A DNA stretch of 59,774 bases from Crocosphaera sp. UHCC 0190 (GCF_034932065.1 NZ_JAYGHP010000020.1:1-59774), one strand, 5' to 3'; positions 27,651-36,776 are shown, counted from the first letter of the stretch. The notes: a model not told the origin generated them from the letters alone. A program made the numbers and translations.

Positions 27651-28820
27651 CTAATTTTCTTTAATTTGTACCAAACGATTTAACCAATTCATCCCTGTAG
27701 AAATAATCAGATTAATAGTTAAATAGGTGATCATGACAATGAGCAACATTTCCAGGGATTTTCCGGTTTGATTAGAAATGGTACTCGCAACGGCATAAAT
27801 ATCTCGATAAGCAACAGCACTCCCTAGACTAGAATTCTTAGCTAAATTGAGAAATTCGCTCGTTAAAGGCGGAATAATTACCCGTAATGCTTGGGGAAAA
27901 ATTACAAAGCGCATAATTAATCCTGAGCTTAATCCTAAGGATTTCGCTGCTTCCCATTGTCCTTGAGAAACAGATTGAATTCCTGCCCTAATAACTTCAG
28001 CAATAAAGGCAGCAGTATAAACAGTTAAACCCACTAATAGGGTAGCAAATTCAGGGGAGAGAGTCAAACCACCTTGAATCGTTTTAAGTTGACGCTCATA
28101 TTGGGGAATTTGCCAATCTAATCCCCAGATTATCAGGAAAATAACCAAAATTATTAGGATAATTAAGAGAATTAGATAGAGTTTATTGTTAATGCCTTGT
28201 TGAATTATGTTTTGATCATTCTTTTTCCAGATTATCACGCCAAAAATGGGAATAATGATCAAAAACAAAGCCGCTAAAAACGTTTGTAAATTTCCCATTG
28301 GCCAAGGTAAGTAAAGCCCTTGATTGGATAAAAAAACTGAATCAAAAAAAATTAAAGGTTTGTCAATTTTGGGCAGTTTAAGAAAAACAACAGAGTACCA
28401 AAAGAACAATTGTAAAAGTAAAGGCGTATTGCGGATAATTTCTACATAAAAAGTCGATATTTTACGAATTAACCAATTATTAGATAATCTTCCTAAGCCA
28501 ATAATTACTCCTAAAATAAAGGCTAAAATAATGCCACTAATCATCACTCTTAGAGAATTGAGTAATCCCACTAAAAGGGCGCGACTATAGGGATCAGTCG
28601 CTTGATAAGGAATGGGAGAATCCCCAATATCAAAACGGGAATTTAGATCAGGATCAAGAATAAAGTTAAAGCCAAAAGTTAACCCTAGTTGTTGAAAATT
28701 ATTGCTTAAATTATTGGTTAATATAGCTAATAATAGGACAAGAAAAATAATTAGAATTCCTTGCAGAAAAATGTTGATAAATTTTGCATTGCGCCACAAG
28801 GGTATTTTTTCTGGATTCAT
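27651..28820 (-). CDS. natG: Amino-acid ABC transporter permease (AapQ/NatG-like)
   Basis: A 389-aa polar amino acid permease of the HisM/GlnP superfamily, longer than typical members, like AapQ of rhizobia and NatG of cyanobacteria. It has an N-terminal helix, then a core with LLVGLLNSLRVMISGI, EIIRNTPLLLQLFFWY, and the EAA loop (VSQGQWEAAKSLGLSSG). It follows the binding-protein gene by ~100 bp. The partner permease (AapM/NatH type) and ATPase (AapP/BgtA type) are not in the window; ubiA follows instead. The gene symbol is by similarity of type only. Confidence 0.8.
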   Translation of the reverse strand: MNPEKIPLWRNAKFINIFLQGILIIFLVLLLAILTNNLSNNFQQLGLTFGFNFILDPDLNSRFDIGDSPIPYQATDPYSRALLVGLLNSLRVMISGIILAFILGVIIGLGRLSNNWLIRKISTFYVEIIRNTPLLLQLFFWYSVVFLKLPKIDKPLIFFDSVFLSNQGLYLPWPMGNLQTFLAALFLIIIPIFGVIIWKKNDQNIIQQGINNKLYLILLIILIILVIFLIIWGLDWQIPQYERQLKTIQGGLTLSPEFATLLVGLTVYTAAFIAEVIRAGIQSVSQGQWEAAKSLGLSSGLIMRFVIFPQALRVIIPPLTSEFLNLAKNSSLGSAVAYRDIYAVASTISNQTGKSLEMLLIVMITYLTINLIISTGMNWLNRLVQIKEN

Positions 28821-28920
28821 AATTTAAAAAACGCTATAATTTCCTAAGTTTGCCAAATAGACTCAGGAAATATAGACTAAAAATTAAGCTTAAACAAACA
28901 ATTTTTGAGATTTATTTGAC

Positions 28921-30006
28921 TTATCTAAATGGGGGAGAATATAACAATCCCCCGTCAGTCCAAAGTTTATTGGGCCCCCGTTCTAATCCTAACGGTTTAC
29001 CAATATTTCGGTCATAAATTTCACCGTAATTGCCCACTTGTTTAATAATGCTGGTGGCAAAATTATTCGGTAATCCCATCCCTTCTCCTAACTTATCATC
29101 TAGTCCTAAAAAGCGTCTAACATTAGGATCTTCACTGGTTTCAAACTTGTCTACATTTTGAGAAGTAATTCCCAATTCTTCCCCTTCAAAAAGAGCAAAA
29201 GTAATCCATTTTACCGCATCAAACCAAGCAGAATCACCATTTTTTACCGCAGGGCCTAAGGGTTCTTTCGACAATACCACATCTAAGATCACATGATCAT
29301 CCGGTTTCGGCAAAATGGAACGACGGGCCACCAATTGAGAACGATCCGCCGTTACCCCTTCACATCGTCCCTCTTGATAAGCTGCATAAAGAGTATCAAC
29401 ATCATCGGAAACTACGGGATTATAGTTCTTTACACCTCGTTTACGCATCTGATCCGCCAGATTTTGTTCCGTCGTGGTTCCTGCTAAGACACAAATCGAT
29501 TTACCAGCTAATCCTTCAATATTGCTCACACCACTAGCTTTCGTCACCATCAGTCCCTGACCATCATAAAAGACAGTGGGGGCAAATTCCATGCCATTTG
29601 CTGTATCTCGACTGAGAGTCCAAGTCGTGTTACGACTGAGAACATCCACTTCTCCTGATTGAACCGCAGAAAATCGTTCTTGTGCGCTGAGTTTACGATA
29701 TTCAACCTTAGTCGCGTCCCCAAATAAAGCTGCCGCGATCGCTCGACAAACATCCACATCCAACCCAGAATATTGACCTTTTTCGTCCACAAAACTAAAT
29801 CCAGGTACTTCCCCATTAACCCCACAGATCAGGTTTCCCCTTTGTTTAACGATTTCCAGACGACTGTTGGTTGTTTGACTATTTTCTCCTGTGGTGTTTC
29901 CATTGGTAGTTTTTCCCCCATTACAAGCCGTTAAAGGTAGGATTAAAAGAGAAGTTGTCAAGATTAAAGATGGTAATTTTGTCGTTAATTTGCTCAGATT
30001 AAACAT
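28921..30006 (-). CDS. natF: Amino-acid ABC transporter substrate-binding protein (AapJ/NatF-like)
   Basis: A 361-aa periplasmic binding protein. The N-terminus is a lipoprotein signal (SLILTTSLLILPLTACNGG, with the lipobox LTAC). Family motifs are VKQRGNLICGVNGEVPGFSF in part, GQYSGLDVDVCRAIAAALFG, DVLSRNTTWTLSRD, and the AapJ-like ending with IYDRNIGKPLGLERGPNKLW. It supplies polar or general L-amino acids to the adjacent permease. Homologues serve the N-I neutral amino acid system in Anabaena. Exact substrate uncertain. Confidence 0.85.
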   Translation of the reverse strand: MFNLSKLTTKLPSLILTTSLLILPLTACNGGKTTNGNTTGENSQTTNSRLEIVKQRGNLICGVNGEVPGFSFVDEKGQYSGLDVDVCRAIAAALFGDATKVEYRKLSAQERFSAVQSGEVDVLSRNTTWTLSRDTANGMEFAPTVFYDGQGLMVTKASGVSNIEGLAGKSICVLAGTTTEQNLADQMRKRGVKNYNPVVSDDVDTLYAAYQEGRCEGVTADRSQLVARRSILPKPDDHVILDVVLSKEPLGPAVKNGDSAWFDAVKWITFALFEGEELGITSQNVDKFETSEDPNVRRFLGLDDKLGEGMGLPNNFATSIIKQVGNYGEIYDRNIGKPLGLERGPNKLWTDGGLLYSPPFR

Positions 30007-30141
30007 GAGTTATCACACAGAAATTCTTCTGAATATTAATCGCCTTTAAAAGTATACTCGTTTCCCTCTCGTTAAGAAAGGCCAAAAGAGGCCGATAACA
30101 TTTCATTGGGAAGATTATGTCCCAGTTTTTGGTCGTAATAA

Positions 30142-31650
30142 TTATCCACCAATGCCTAATTTTCCAGCCAATCCTGGACTTAAGGGAATCAAGGTTGCTA
30201 ACATTAAAAAGAGAGCTAATAATCCCCAAGCAGCGCGGGTATCATCGGGTTCTGTTAATTCATTGAGACTAGGCCGTTCTAAGTCTCGTTGTAAGAATAA
30301 AATGACAATAGCCCAATATAAAGGAATAGGATTAGCCGGGCTAAATAAGGTCACAAGTCCTAAGACAATTAAGGTAATAATGGTTGTCCGTCTAGCGGTT
30401 TTTCTGCCATAAATTGCTTGGACAATTCGGCCTCCATCTAATTGACCAGCCGGCATTAAATTCAGGGCCGTGATTACTAAACCTAACCATCCCACAATGG
30501 TTAAAGGATGAACAGCAACAATCGAGTTTTGCAATTGTTCCCCTAGGACAACTTTGGCTAAACTGCCGACTAAAATTGAGCCTTGGAAAAACTGCGTTGG
30601 CACTTGAAAAAGACTTCCTTCATGGGACAAAATCAAGCCAATAATTAATAAAACAAAGGAAATAATTCCCCCTAATGCTGGCCCCGCTAAGGCGACATCA
30701 AATAAAGCAGTACGGCTAGGAATTAAGGATTCAAAACGAGTAATTGCTCCAAAAGATCCAATTTGCCAAGTAGGAAGAAAGAAAGGCAAACTAAGCCTTA
30801 AATTGTATCGTTTTGCTAAAATACGATGGCCAATTTCATGAGAAATTAAGACAGCCCAAATTCCTAAACTCAAGGGAATAGCTTCTTGATAGCGACCCCA
30901 ATTATTAAATAAATCAAAGCCCAAAAGAATGCCAGATGCTTCTAAAGTGGTGACAATTGTTGCCACTAATAACACTAAGGCTAAATTTTTTTGAACGAGG
31001 GTTGCTGGTTGAGGATCGTCCGTACTAGGAAGAACAATCATGACTGGTCGTCCTTCTGTTCCTTCCACTAAAAAGAGACGATATTTTTCTCCAAAATTAG
31101 TTTTAAGTTTTGCAGAGAGACGGTCATAAACTTGATCGGGTTCTCCTCTTAAATTGCCTTTAAAAATTGCTCCTTCTTGATAAGAAATTGTTTCCGTTGC
31201 AAAGAAAGTGTCAATGCCAAAAATCCCCTTAATTAATTGTAAGTCTTCTTCAGGAATGGGTAGAACATCAGGTACAATTTTCTGGTCTGATTCTGTCCGA
31301 AAAGATTCGGAAGTTTCAATAGGATTTGAGGCTTCTTGTTCTTGTAACCGTTGCGCGGCTTTTTCTCGCAACATCACATCTTGACCTTCGGCTCTCAGAC
31401 GTTTTCCTAAATAGATATAAAAAGCAACAGAAGCTATCAATAAGAGTAAAATTCCCACTAAATTGAGATAAATTCCTACCGCAAATAAGCCAAAGAAAAT
31501 TAACCAAGGAGACATCAAAACCACTGACTGTAACCAAGCCAAAATCCCCAATTTTCCATAGGCTTTGGCCCGATTATAACCCCAGGCAAGAAGACCAAAG
31601 GCAACTAAAAGAATGATGAAAACGGTCGTTGTCTCAGAGACATTCAACAT
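30142..31650 (-). CDS. Site-2 protease family (M50) membrane metalloprotease
   Basis: A 502-aa polytopic protease. The zinc site HEIGHR lies in LISHEIGHRILAKRYN, and the third ligand in LNLMPAGQLDGGRIVQAIYG. A cytosolic domain (~residues 90-215) precedes the catalytic membrane core, as in the EGY/EGY1-like chloroplast and cyanobacterial proteases. It probably cleaves membrane regulators, but the substrate is unknown. I set the start at ATG 31650, because the frame's upstream extension begins at a TTG with no ribosome site. It is 25 bp downstream of murQ on the same strand. Confidence 0.88.
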   Translation of the reverse strand: MLNVSETTTVFIILLVAFGLLAWGYNRAKAYGKLGILAWLQSVVLMSPWLIFFGLFAVGIYLNLVGILLLLIASVAFYIYLGKRLRAEGQDVMLREKAAQRLQEQEASNPIETSESFRTESDQKIVPDVLPIPEEDLQLIKGIFGIDTFFATETISYQEGAIFKGNLRGEPDQVYDRLSAKLKTNFGEKYRLFLVEGTEGRPVMIVLPSTDDPQPATLVQKNLALVLLVATIVTTLEASGILLGFDLFNNWGRYQEAIPLSLGIWAVLISHEIGHRILAKRYNLRLSLPFFLPTWQIGSFGAITRFESLIPSRTALFDVALAGPALGGIISFVLLIIGLILSHEGSLFQVPTQFFQGSILVGSLAKVVLGEQLQNSIVAVHPLTIVGWLGLVITALNLMPAGQLDGGRIVQAIYGRKTARRTTIITLIVLGLVTLFSPANPIPLYWAIVILFLQRDLERPSLNELTEPDDTRAAWGLLALFLMLATLIPLSPGLAGKLGIGG

Positions 31651-31674
31651 AAGCTTAATTAACAATAATTTTAA

Positions 31675-32598
31675 TTAATTAGACGATTGAGTGTGACTTT
31701 CCAGGGCAGCCCGCAAGTTTCCTTGATGGGTTTTCAGAAGTTCTTGACAATCTTGAACATCCAGTGCTGTCCAGTGCATCAATAAAGCTAGTTTAACCCG
31801 TCTGCCACTGCGCTCTAACAAAAATCCCGCCCCTTCTCGATTGAGATCGGTTAATTCTTGTAAGATTCGTAAAGCGCGGTCATGGAGCTTGCGGTTAGTC
31901 ACAGACACATCAATCATGCGATTTCCGTACACTTTTCCCAGTTTGACCATTACCCCCGTCGAGAGGATATTTAAAGCCATTTTCGTCACGGTTCCCGCCT
32001 TAAGACGGGTGGAACCCGCTAAAATTTCCGGCCCCGTTAACAAACGAATATCAATATCAACAATCATCGGGACTTGTTGGGCCGGAACACAACTCATGGC
32101 AATGGTGCGGGCCCCTCGCTGTTTAGCCGCTTCTAAGGCCCCGTGAACAAAGGGGGTCGTACCACCCGCACTAATACCCACCACCACATCTTTGTTGGTG
32201 ATTTGTCGTTGAGCGATCGCGGAGGCCCCATCTTCGGGACGATCTTCTAAATCTTCAGAACTTCTTACCAAAGCCGCCGCCCCTCCCGCAATAATGCCCT
32301 GTACCATGTCAGGATGGGTACAGAAGGTGGGGGGACATTCCGCCGCATCTAATACCCCTAAACGTCCGCTAGTACCTGCTCCAACGTAAAATAAGCGACC
32401 CCCTTGGCTGAGGGCTTGACTGGTGACTTCAATCGCTTGAGCCAATTCTAAGCGGGCTTGGGCGATCGCCTTCAGAGTTTGGGTATCTTCTTGATTGAAT
32501 AGATCAACCAACTCCAAACAAGTTAATTGATCCAAATTGTGACTATTGGTGTTGACTTGTTCCGTTAACAGATGGCCCCGTTCTTCTAAGTTTTCCAT
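31675..32598 (-). CDS. murQ: N-acetylmuramic acid 6-phosphate etherase
   Basis: A 307-aa SIS-domain etherase removing D-lactate from N-acetylmuramic acid 6-phosphate during cell-wall recycling. Signatures are GGRLFYVGAGTSGRLGVLDA in part, ECPPTFCTHPDMVQGIIAGG, and VVGISAGGTTPFVHGAL. The length is normal. It lies in a compact minus-strand run: DUF3110 gene, murQ (6-bp gap), then the M50 protease. Confidence 0.95.
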   Translation of the reverse strand: MENLEERGHLLTEQVNTNSHNLDQLTCLELVDLFNQEDTQTLKAIAQARLELAQAIEVTSQALSQGGRLFYVGAGTSGRLGVLDAAECPPTFCTHPDMVQGIIAGGAAALVRSSEDLEDRPEDGASAIAQRQITNKDVVVGISAGGTTPFVHGALEAAKQRGARTIAMSCVPAQQVPMIVDIDIRLLTGPEILAGSTRLKAGTVTKMALNILSTGVMVKLGKVYGNRMIDVSVTNRKLHDRALRILQELTDLNREGAGFLLERSGRRVKLALLMHWTALDVQDCQELLKTHQGNLRAALESHTQSSN

Positions 32599-32604
32599 AG
32601 CTGG

Positions 32605-32994
32605 TTACAGTAGGCCCTCTAATTTACGGCGAATTTTGTCTAATTCCTCAGAAGATAAGTCTGAGGGGCTGTCTGGTTCCCCAGTCTTTTGACTTTTTCC
32701 GTCCCCTTCCCAATCAAGATCATCCACATTTTGCTCTGGGGGAATGGCTAACTGTCCATCAGGAACTAATTCCCAATCATAATCAGCGTCTTGGCAAAAG
32801 GCTTCAATTTCCTCGGAATCAAAGGGTTCCACTGTTGGGGCTGGAAAATCCTGGGCTTCGAGTAATAAGGCGTAACGGGTGGCATCGTCTTCTGACTCAA
32901 ACATCAGGATCTTATTGCGATCGCCCATTTGCACTGTATGAATGCCTTCATTTTCAGTTCGGGCGTTAAATAGTAAGACATATACTTTAGCCAT
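32605..32994 (-). CDS. DUF3110-domain protein
   Basis: A 129-aa protein. The first ~85 residues fit DUF3110, a domain of cyanobacteria and plastids (MAKVYVLLFNARTENEGIHT and KILMFESEDDATRYALLLEA). The C-terminal part is acidic and ends in a short helix (LSSEELDKIRRKLEGLL). The start at 32994 is set by a GGAGGA ribosome site 11 bp upstream; a longer frame from 33039 lacks one. It heads the murQ-M50 group. Function unknown. Confidence 0.8.
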   Translation of the reverse strand: MAKVYVLLFNARTENEGIHTVQMGDRNKILMFESEDDATRYALLLEAQDFPAPTVEPFDSEEIEAFCQDADYDWELVPDGQLAIPPEQNVDDLDWEGDGKSQKTGEPDSPSDLSSEELDKIRRKLEGLL

Positions 32995-33148
32995 AAACGT
33001 GCTATCTCCTCCATCGGTGTGACAAAATTTGACCACCAATACACTCAGATCATTGTTACTTAGAATATCTGATTCTCGGTTTTTTCACCAAGTAAAGCAA
33101 GGTCATTTCTCCCACCATTTTTAATGACAACTGTACTTATCTTCATCT

Positions 33149-33197
33149 TCCCACACTCCCCACACCTCCCACACTCCCCACACTCCCCACACTTCCC
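33149..33197. repeat. C-rich minisatellite (CCCCACACT units)
   Basis: About five imperfect copies of a 9-nt unit (CCCACACTC / CCCCACACT) with one CCT variant, followed by the palindrome CTCTCATGAGAG. It lies in the divergent spacer between the DUF3110 gene and ftsW, which otherwise holds nothing else I can name. Slippage would make its length variable. Confidence 0.75.
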
Positions 33198-33315
33198 TCT
33201 CTCATGAGAGTAATAAAGATACCGTGAAAAGTGAGCATCAGGACAGGGAACACTGATTAAATCACCGAGTCTGCTATTCTATGGATTAATTCTTACCCAG
33301 GGTCAGAGAATTACT

Positions 33316-34482
33316 GTGCTACGAAAACTCATTCTGATTATCTTTCCCATTGTCAATCCCGATTTACAGCATTGGTCAAACGAAGCCCGCTTTTTGCGCT
33401 GGTTAACGTTGCTTTGGTTGTCTCTGGGTTTAATCGCTTTGTTTTCCGCTTCCTATCCCGTTGCCCTCGCTGAAACGGGAAATGGTTGGTATTATGTATT
33501 TCGTCAAGCCATCTGGATCTGGGCGGGGTTGCATGGGTTTAATTTAATCACGCGATCGCCCCTACAATACATCATCAAGTTGGCTCCTTGGTCTATTTTA
33601 CTGTTATTAGGATTAATTCTTTCTACCTTAGTTCCAGGTTTAGGCCATGAGGTTTATGGGGCAACCCGTTGGATTAAATTGGGCCCAATTTTGATTCAAC
33701 CTTCGGAGTTAATGAAACCTTTTTTAGTGTTGCAAAGTGCCTATATTTTTGGTCAATGGCATCGACATTCTTGGCGCGTCAGACTGCAATGGATTGGTGT
33801 ATTTGGCTTAGTTTTAGCGGGAATTTTATTACAACCGAATTTAAGTACCACGGCTTTATGTGGCATGAGTTTATGGTTAATTGCTTTAGCATCGGGCATT
33901 CCATCTATGTATTTAACCACAACCGCTTTAGGGGGTATTTTAACTGCTTTTGTTAGTATTAGTTTTCGAGAATATCAACGGAAACGGATTACAGCATTTC
34001 TTGATCCTTGGGCTGATCCTTTAGGGAATGGCTATCAATTAGTACAAAGTTTGATGGCTGTGGGATCGGGGGGAACTTTTGGCGTAGGCTATGGAATGTC
34101 TCAACAAAAATTGTTTTATTTACCGATTCAATATACTGATTTTATTTTCTCGGTTTATGCAGAAGAATTTGGCTTTGTCGGTAGCATTGTTTTACTGATA
34201 TTATTATTAACTTACGCGACGTTTGCTTTACGAGTGGCCGTAAATTGTAGTCATCGTGTTAAACGGCTAGTGGCGATCGGCGTTATGGTGATGATGGTGG
34301 GACAAGCATTATTAAATATTGGTGTGGCAACAGGGGCTTTACCCACCACGGGTTTACCCTTTCCCCTATGGAGTTATGGGGGTAGTTCTACTTTAGCTAG
34401 TTTAACCTTAGCGGCTTTATTAATCCGCGTAGCGAGAGAAAGTAATGAGGCAGAGGTAGTAATGTTACCGCAAAAAGCTTAA
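33316..34482 (+). CDS. ftsW: Septal peptidoglycan polymerase FtsW (SEDS family)
   Basis: A 388-aa SEDS glycosyltransferase with about ten membrane helices. Motifs include FSASYPVALAETGNGWYYV, GATRWIKLGPILIQPSELMK (the typical RWI..G...QPSE block), FLDPWADPLGNGYQLVQSLM with the key region, and TGLPFPLWSYGGSSTLASL near the end. Features such as the GGSS ending favour FtsW over RodA. The start is GTG 33316. It is alone on its strand and ends 13 bp before the truncated nucleotidyltransferase gene. Confidence 0.92.
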   Translation: MLRKLILIIFPIVNPDLQHWSNEARFLRWLTLLWLSLGLIALFSASYPVALAETGNGWYYVFRQAIWIWAGLHGFNLITRSPLQYIIKLAPWSILLLLGLILSTLVPGLGHEVYGATRWIKLGPILIQPSELMKPFLVLQSAYIFGQWHRHSWRVRLQWIGVFGLVLAGILLQPNLSTTALCGMSLWLIALASGIPSMYLTTTALGGILTAFVSISFREYQRKRITAFLDPWADPLGNGYQLVQSLMAVGSGGTFGVGYGMSQQKLFYLPIQYTDFIFSVYAEEFGFVGSIVLLILLLTYATFALRVAVNCSHRVKRLVAIGVMVMMVGQALLNIGVATGALPTTGLPFPLWSYGGSSTLASLTLAALLIRVARESNEAEVVMLPQKA

Positions 34483-34495
34483 ACAAGTTAAAAAA

Positions 34496-34777
34496 TTATT
34501 GGGCGATAACCTCTAATGCACGAAAAGTATCTTGAGGGGAAAGTCCCCAAGCAGCAAGATCAATATCTGACCAAAGGGTAAAACAATCTTCTCGAATAAG
34601 TGAGCCAAAAACAACAACTTTTGTAACTTGAAATTGTTCTTTTAATAAGGTTGCTGCTTGTTTTGCTAATGTCCAAGCTTTTTCTTGTCTTGCTTGTCTT
34701 TGGACTTGAGTTTTTTGCCAATTTTGTTGTGCGGTTTGACGGTATCTAATAATGTTTTCTAGTCTAACTTTATTCAT
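34496..34777 (-). CDS. MNT-type nucleotidyltransferase, C-terminally short
   Basis: A 93-aa protein with a helical N-terminal lead and the nucleotidyltransferase core VVVFGSLIREDCFTLWSDIDLAAWG (shown here as GS...R and SDxDL at ~residues 58-75). Minimal nucleotidyltransferases pair with HEPN proteins as MntA antitoxins. Here no HEPN gene adjoins. The frame stops soon after the DxD motif, at ALEVIAQ, where relatives normally continue another 25-30 residues with a third acidic strand. It is therefore probably truncated, perhaps by the deletion that placed it 13 bp from ftsW. Confidence 0.65.
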   Translation of the reverse strand: MNKVRLENIIRYRQTAQQNWQKTQVQRQARQEKAWTLAKQAATLLKEQFQVTKVVVFGSLIREDCFTLWSDIDLAAWGLSPQDTFRALEVIAQ

Positions 34778-34819
34778 AATTTTTCAAAACATGGTAGCAT
34801 AATAAACAATAATTTTTTA

Positions 34820-35023
34820 ATTACTTTGGCTCTACCGAACCTAGGATGTAAAACGATTAAAAATTACAGGCTTAAACCCGATCGGGTTAAGCTATCGGAA
34901 CTAAGCCTGGCTACTCAGGCTTAAAATTAGGCTGTGTAGACAGCCTTTGTGCTTATAGAATAAGGCTTTAGCCTGTATTCATTTATTAATTTTACATGGC
35001 AAGTTCGGTAGAACCATTACTTT
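34820..35023. mobile_element. ISL3-type MITE with target site duplication
   Basis: A 188-bp element (34828-35015) with ~26-bp terminal inverted repeats. The left end reads GGCTCTACCGAACCTAGGAT and the right end, as complement, GGTTCTACCGAACTTGCCAT; both continue GTAAAA. It is bounded on both sides by the exact 8-bp direct repeat ATTACTTT (34820-34827 and 35016-35023). Ends starting GG(C/T)TCT and an 8-bp duplication fit the ISL3 family. The inside holds no reading frame but has nested hairpins (AAGCCTG/CAGGCTT, AGGCTGT/ACAGCCT, ACCCGATCGGGT) and a second internal inverted repeat beginning ACAGGCT. Confidence 0.88.
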
Positions 35024-35026
35024 TAA

Positions 35027-35050
35027 AGGGGCAATTCATGAATTGCCCCT
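35027..35050. repeat. 24-bp perfect palindrome
   Basis: Arm AGGGGCAATTCA with its exact complement and no loop, 3 bp after the MITE target duplication. It belongs to the same style of palindromic repeat as 18685-18714 and 57089-57116. Confidence 0.75.
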
Positions 35051-35098
35051 ACCTTTTCAGGATAGATATTAGCCCAAAAATAAGCTAAAAATCTCCTA

Positions 35099-36634
35099 TT
35101 ATCCCTCTTCAGGGGGCTGATATTCAGGATAAACAATCCGTCCGTACAATTCTGTTAAAAACCGCAAATGTTTCCCTAACTCTGGGGTTAACATTTCAGG
35201 ACGATATCGCCATCCCCAGTTACCATCTGCGAGGCCAGGAGTATTCATCCGCGCTGTCTCTGTTAACCCTAACAAATCTTGCAAAGGAAACACCGCTTGA
35301 TTAGCAACAGAACCCATCGCTAAACGAATCAAACTCCAATGAATACCTTGAGAACAGATCGACCCTAAATAGTCCCCCACCCTCGCTTTTTCTTCAAAAT
35401 TACGCTCAGCAAACCATCCCACTGTTGTATTATTATCGTGGGTTCCGGTATAAACCACACAATTGCGCTTAACGTAGTTATAGGGTAAGAAAGGATTAGC
35501 CCGATCTGAATCAAAAGCAAAATGTAAGATCTTCATCCCAGGAAACTCAAATTTATCCCGTAAAGCTTCCACTTCTGGGGTAATTACCCCTAAATCTTCA
35601 GCTACAATCGGTAGATCCCCTAATTCTTCCTTGAGACGCTCAAAAAATGCCTCTCCTGGGGCTTCTAGCCATTCCCCATTCATGGCAGTGGTTTCCCCTT
35701 TCGGAACTCCCCAATAGGCTTGGAAACCCCGAAAATGGTCAATCCGCACAATATCAAAATACTCTAAGGTTGTTTTAAACCGTTGAATCCACCACTTAAA
35801 GTTATTTTCTTGGACTTTTTCCCAATTATAAACGGGATTTCCCCATAACTGCCCTGTGGCACTAAAATAATCCGGGGGAACACCGGCCATTAGCTCAATT
35901 TCATGGGTTTCGGGGTCAATACAAAAAATATCAGAATGGGCCCACACATCAGCCCCATCATAGGCGACATAAATGGGAATATCCCCAAAAATCTGAATAT
36001 TGCGCTCGTTGGCATATTTTTTCACCCCTTGCCATTGACGGAAGAATTCAAATTGGAGAAACTTATGATAGAAAATGGCATCTCCTAAGCGTTCTTTGCA
36101 AGCTTGAAGGGCTTGGGGTTCCCGTTTGGCCAAATCAGGTTCCCATTGGTGCCATCCTTTCCCTGGGTGGGCCTCATGGAGAGACATAAACAGGGCATAA
36201 TCTTCTAACCAGTAAGCATGGCGATCGCAGAATTGATGAAATTCTTGCCATAATTCCTCATGACCCTGATTTTTAAAGGTTTCACTGGCTTTTTTGAGCA
36301 GGGGAAACTTGGTTTGAATTACCAGGTCATAATCTACATAATCAGCCGGAAATTCGGGAAAACTGTCCAAATCTTCCTGGGTAACTAATCCATCGCCGTA
36401 AAGGATATCAGGACTGATCAAGAGAGGGTTTCCGGCTAGGGCAGAATAGGATAAATAGGGAGAATTGCCATAACCTGTTGGCCCCAAGGGCAACACTTGC
36501 CAGATAGTTTGTCCACTGGCGACTAAAAAATCAATGAAGCGATAAGGGCCTTCCCCTAAGTCTCCAATTCCGAAGCGACTGGGTAGGGAGGTTGGGTGTA
36601 GTAAAATACCACTAGATCTGTTAAAAAATGTCAT
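35099..36634 (-). CDS. malQ: 4-alpha-glucanotransferase (amylomaltase)
   Basis: A 511-aa GH77 amylomaltase moving maltooligosaccharide units in glycogen breakdown. Hallmarks are RSSGILLHPTSLPSRFGIGD at the start, IWQVLPLGPTGYGNSPYLSY, FGDIPIYVAYDGADVWAH, the nucleophile strand DIVRIDHFRGFQAYW, the acid/base VAEDLGVITPEVEAL and TGTHDNNTTVGW. I start at ATG 36634 (MTFFNRSSG); an in-frame start at 36691 adds 19 unrelated residues. Single gene. Confidence 0.95.
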   Translation of the reverse strand: MTFFNRSSGILLHPTSLPSRFGIGDLGEGPYRFIDFLVASGQTIWQVLPLGPTGYGNSPYLSYSALAGNPLLISPDILYGDGLVTQEDLDSFPEFPADYVDYDLVIQTKFPLLKKASETFKNQGHEELWQEFHQFCDRHAYWLEDYALFMSLHEAHPGKGWHQWEPDLAKREPQALQACKERLGDAIFYHKFLQFEFFRQWQGVKKYANERNIQIFGDIPIYVAYDGADVWAHSDIFCIDPETHEIELMAGVPPDYFSATGQLWGNPVYNWEKVQENNFKWWIQRFKTTLEYFDIVRIDHFRGFQAYWGVPKGETTAMNGEWLEAPGEAFFERLKEELGDLPIVAEDLGVITPEVEALRDKFEFPGMKILHFAFDSDRANPFLPYNYVKRNCVVYTGTHDNNTTVGWFAERNFEEKARVGDYLGSICSQGIHWSLIRLAMGSVANQAVFPLQDLLGLTETARMNTPGLADGNWGWRYRPEMLTPELGKHLRFLTELYGRIVYPEYQPPEEG

Positions 36635-36722
36635 GAATGGCTGCGCCTTGTCTGCCTTGAATGATGCTATGTGGCCCGTATTATAAAACAATCCGGCCTC
36701 TCAATTTTGTCATCCATAAACA

Positions 36723-36742
36723 AAGCCTGCGTCAGCAGGCTT
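36723..36742. repeat. Small hairpin repeat AAGCCTGC/GCAGGCTT
   Basis: An 8-bp perfect stem with a GTCA loop, 3' of the small membrane protein gene on the minus strand and upstream of malQ. Its core (CAGGCTT) is the same as that of the internal arms of the MITE at 34828. It may act as a terminator of the small gene, although the T-run is weak. Confidence 0.45.
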
Positions 36743-36776
36743 GAGAACACGATCCCTAGAGAATTTTAAGATAAAC

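Noticed and set aside
30007-30141. NtcA-binding site upstream of the amino-acid transporter
   Set aside because: No GTA-N8-TAC pattern; only a TATACT-like -10 could be seen.
33149-33197. CRISPR-like direct repeats
   Set aside because: Units of ~9 nt without unique spacers; a minisatellite, not CRISPR. No cas genes in the window.
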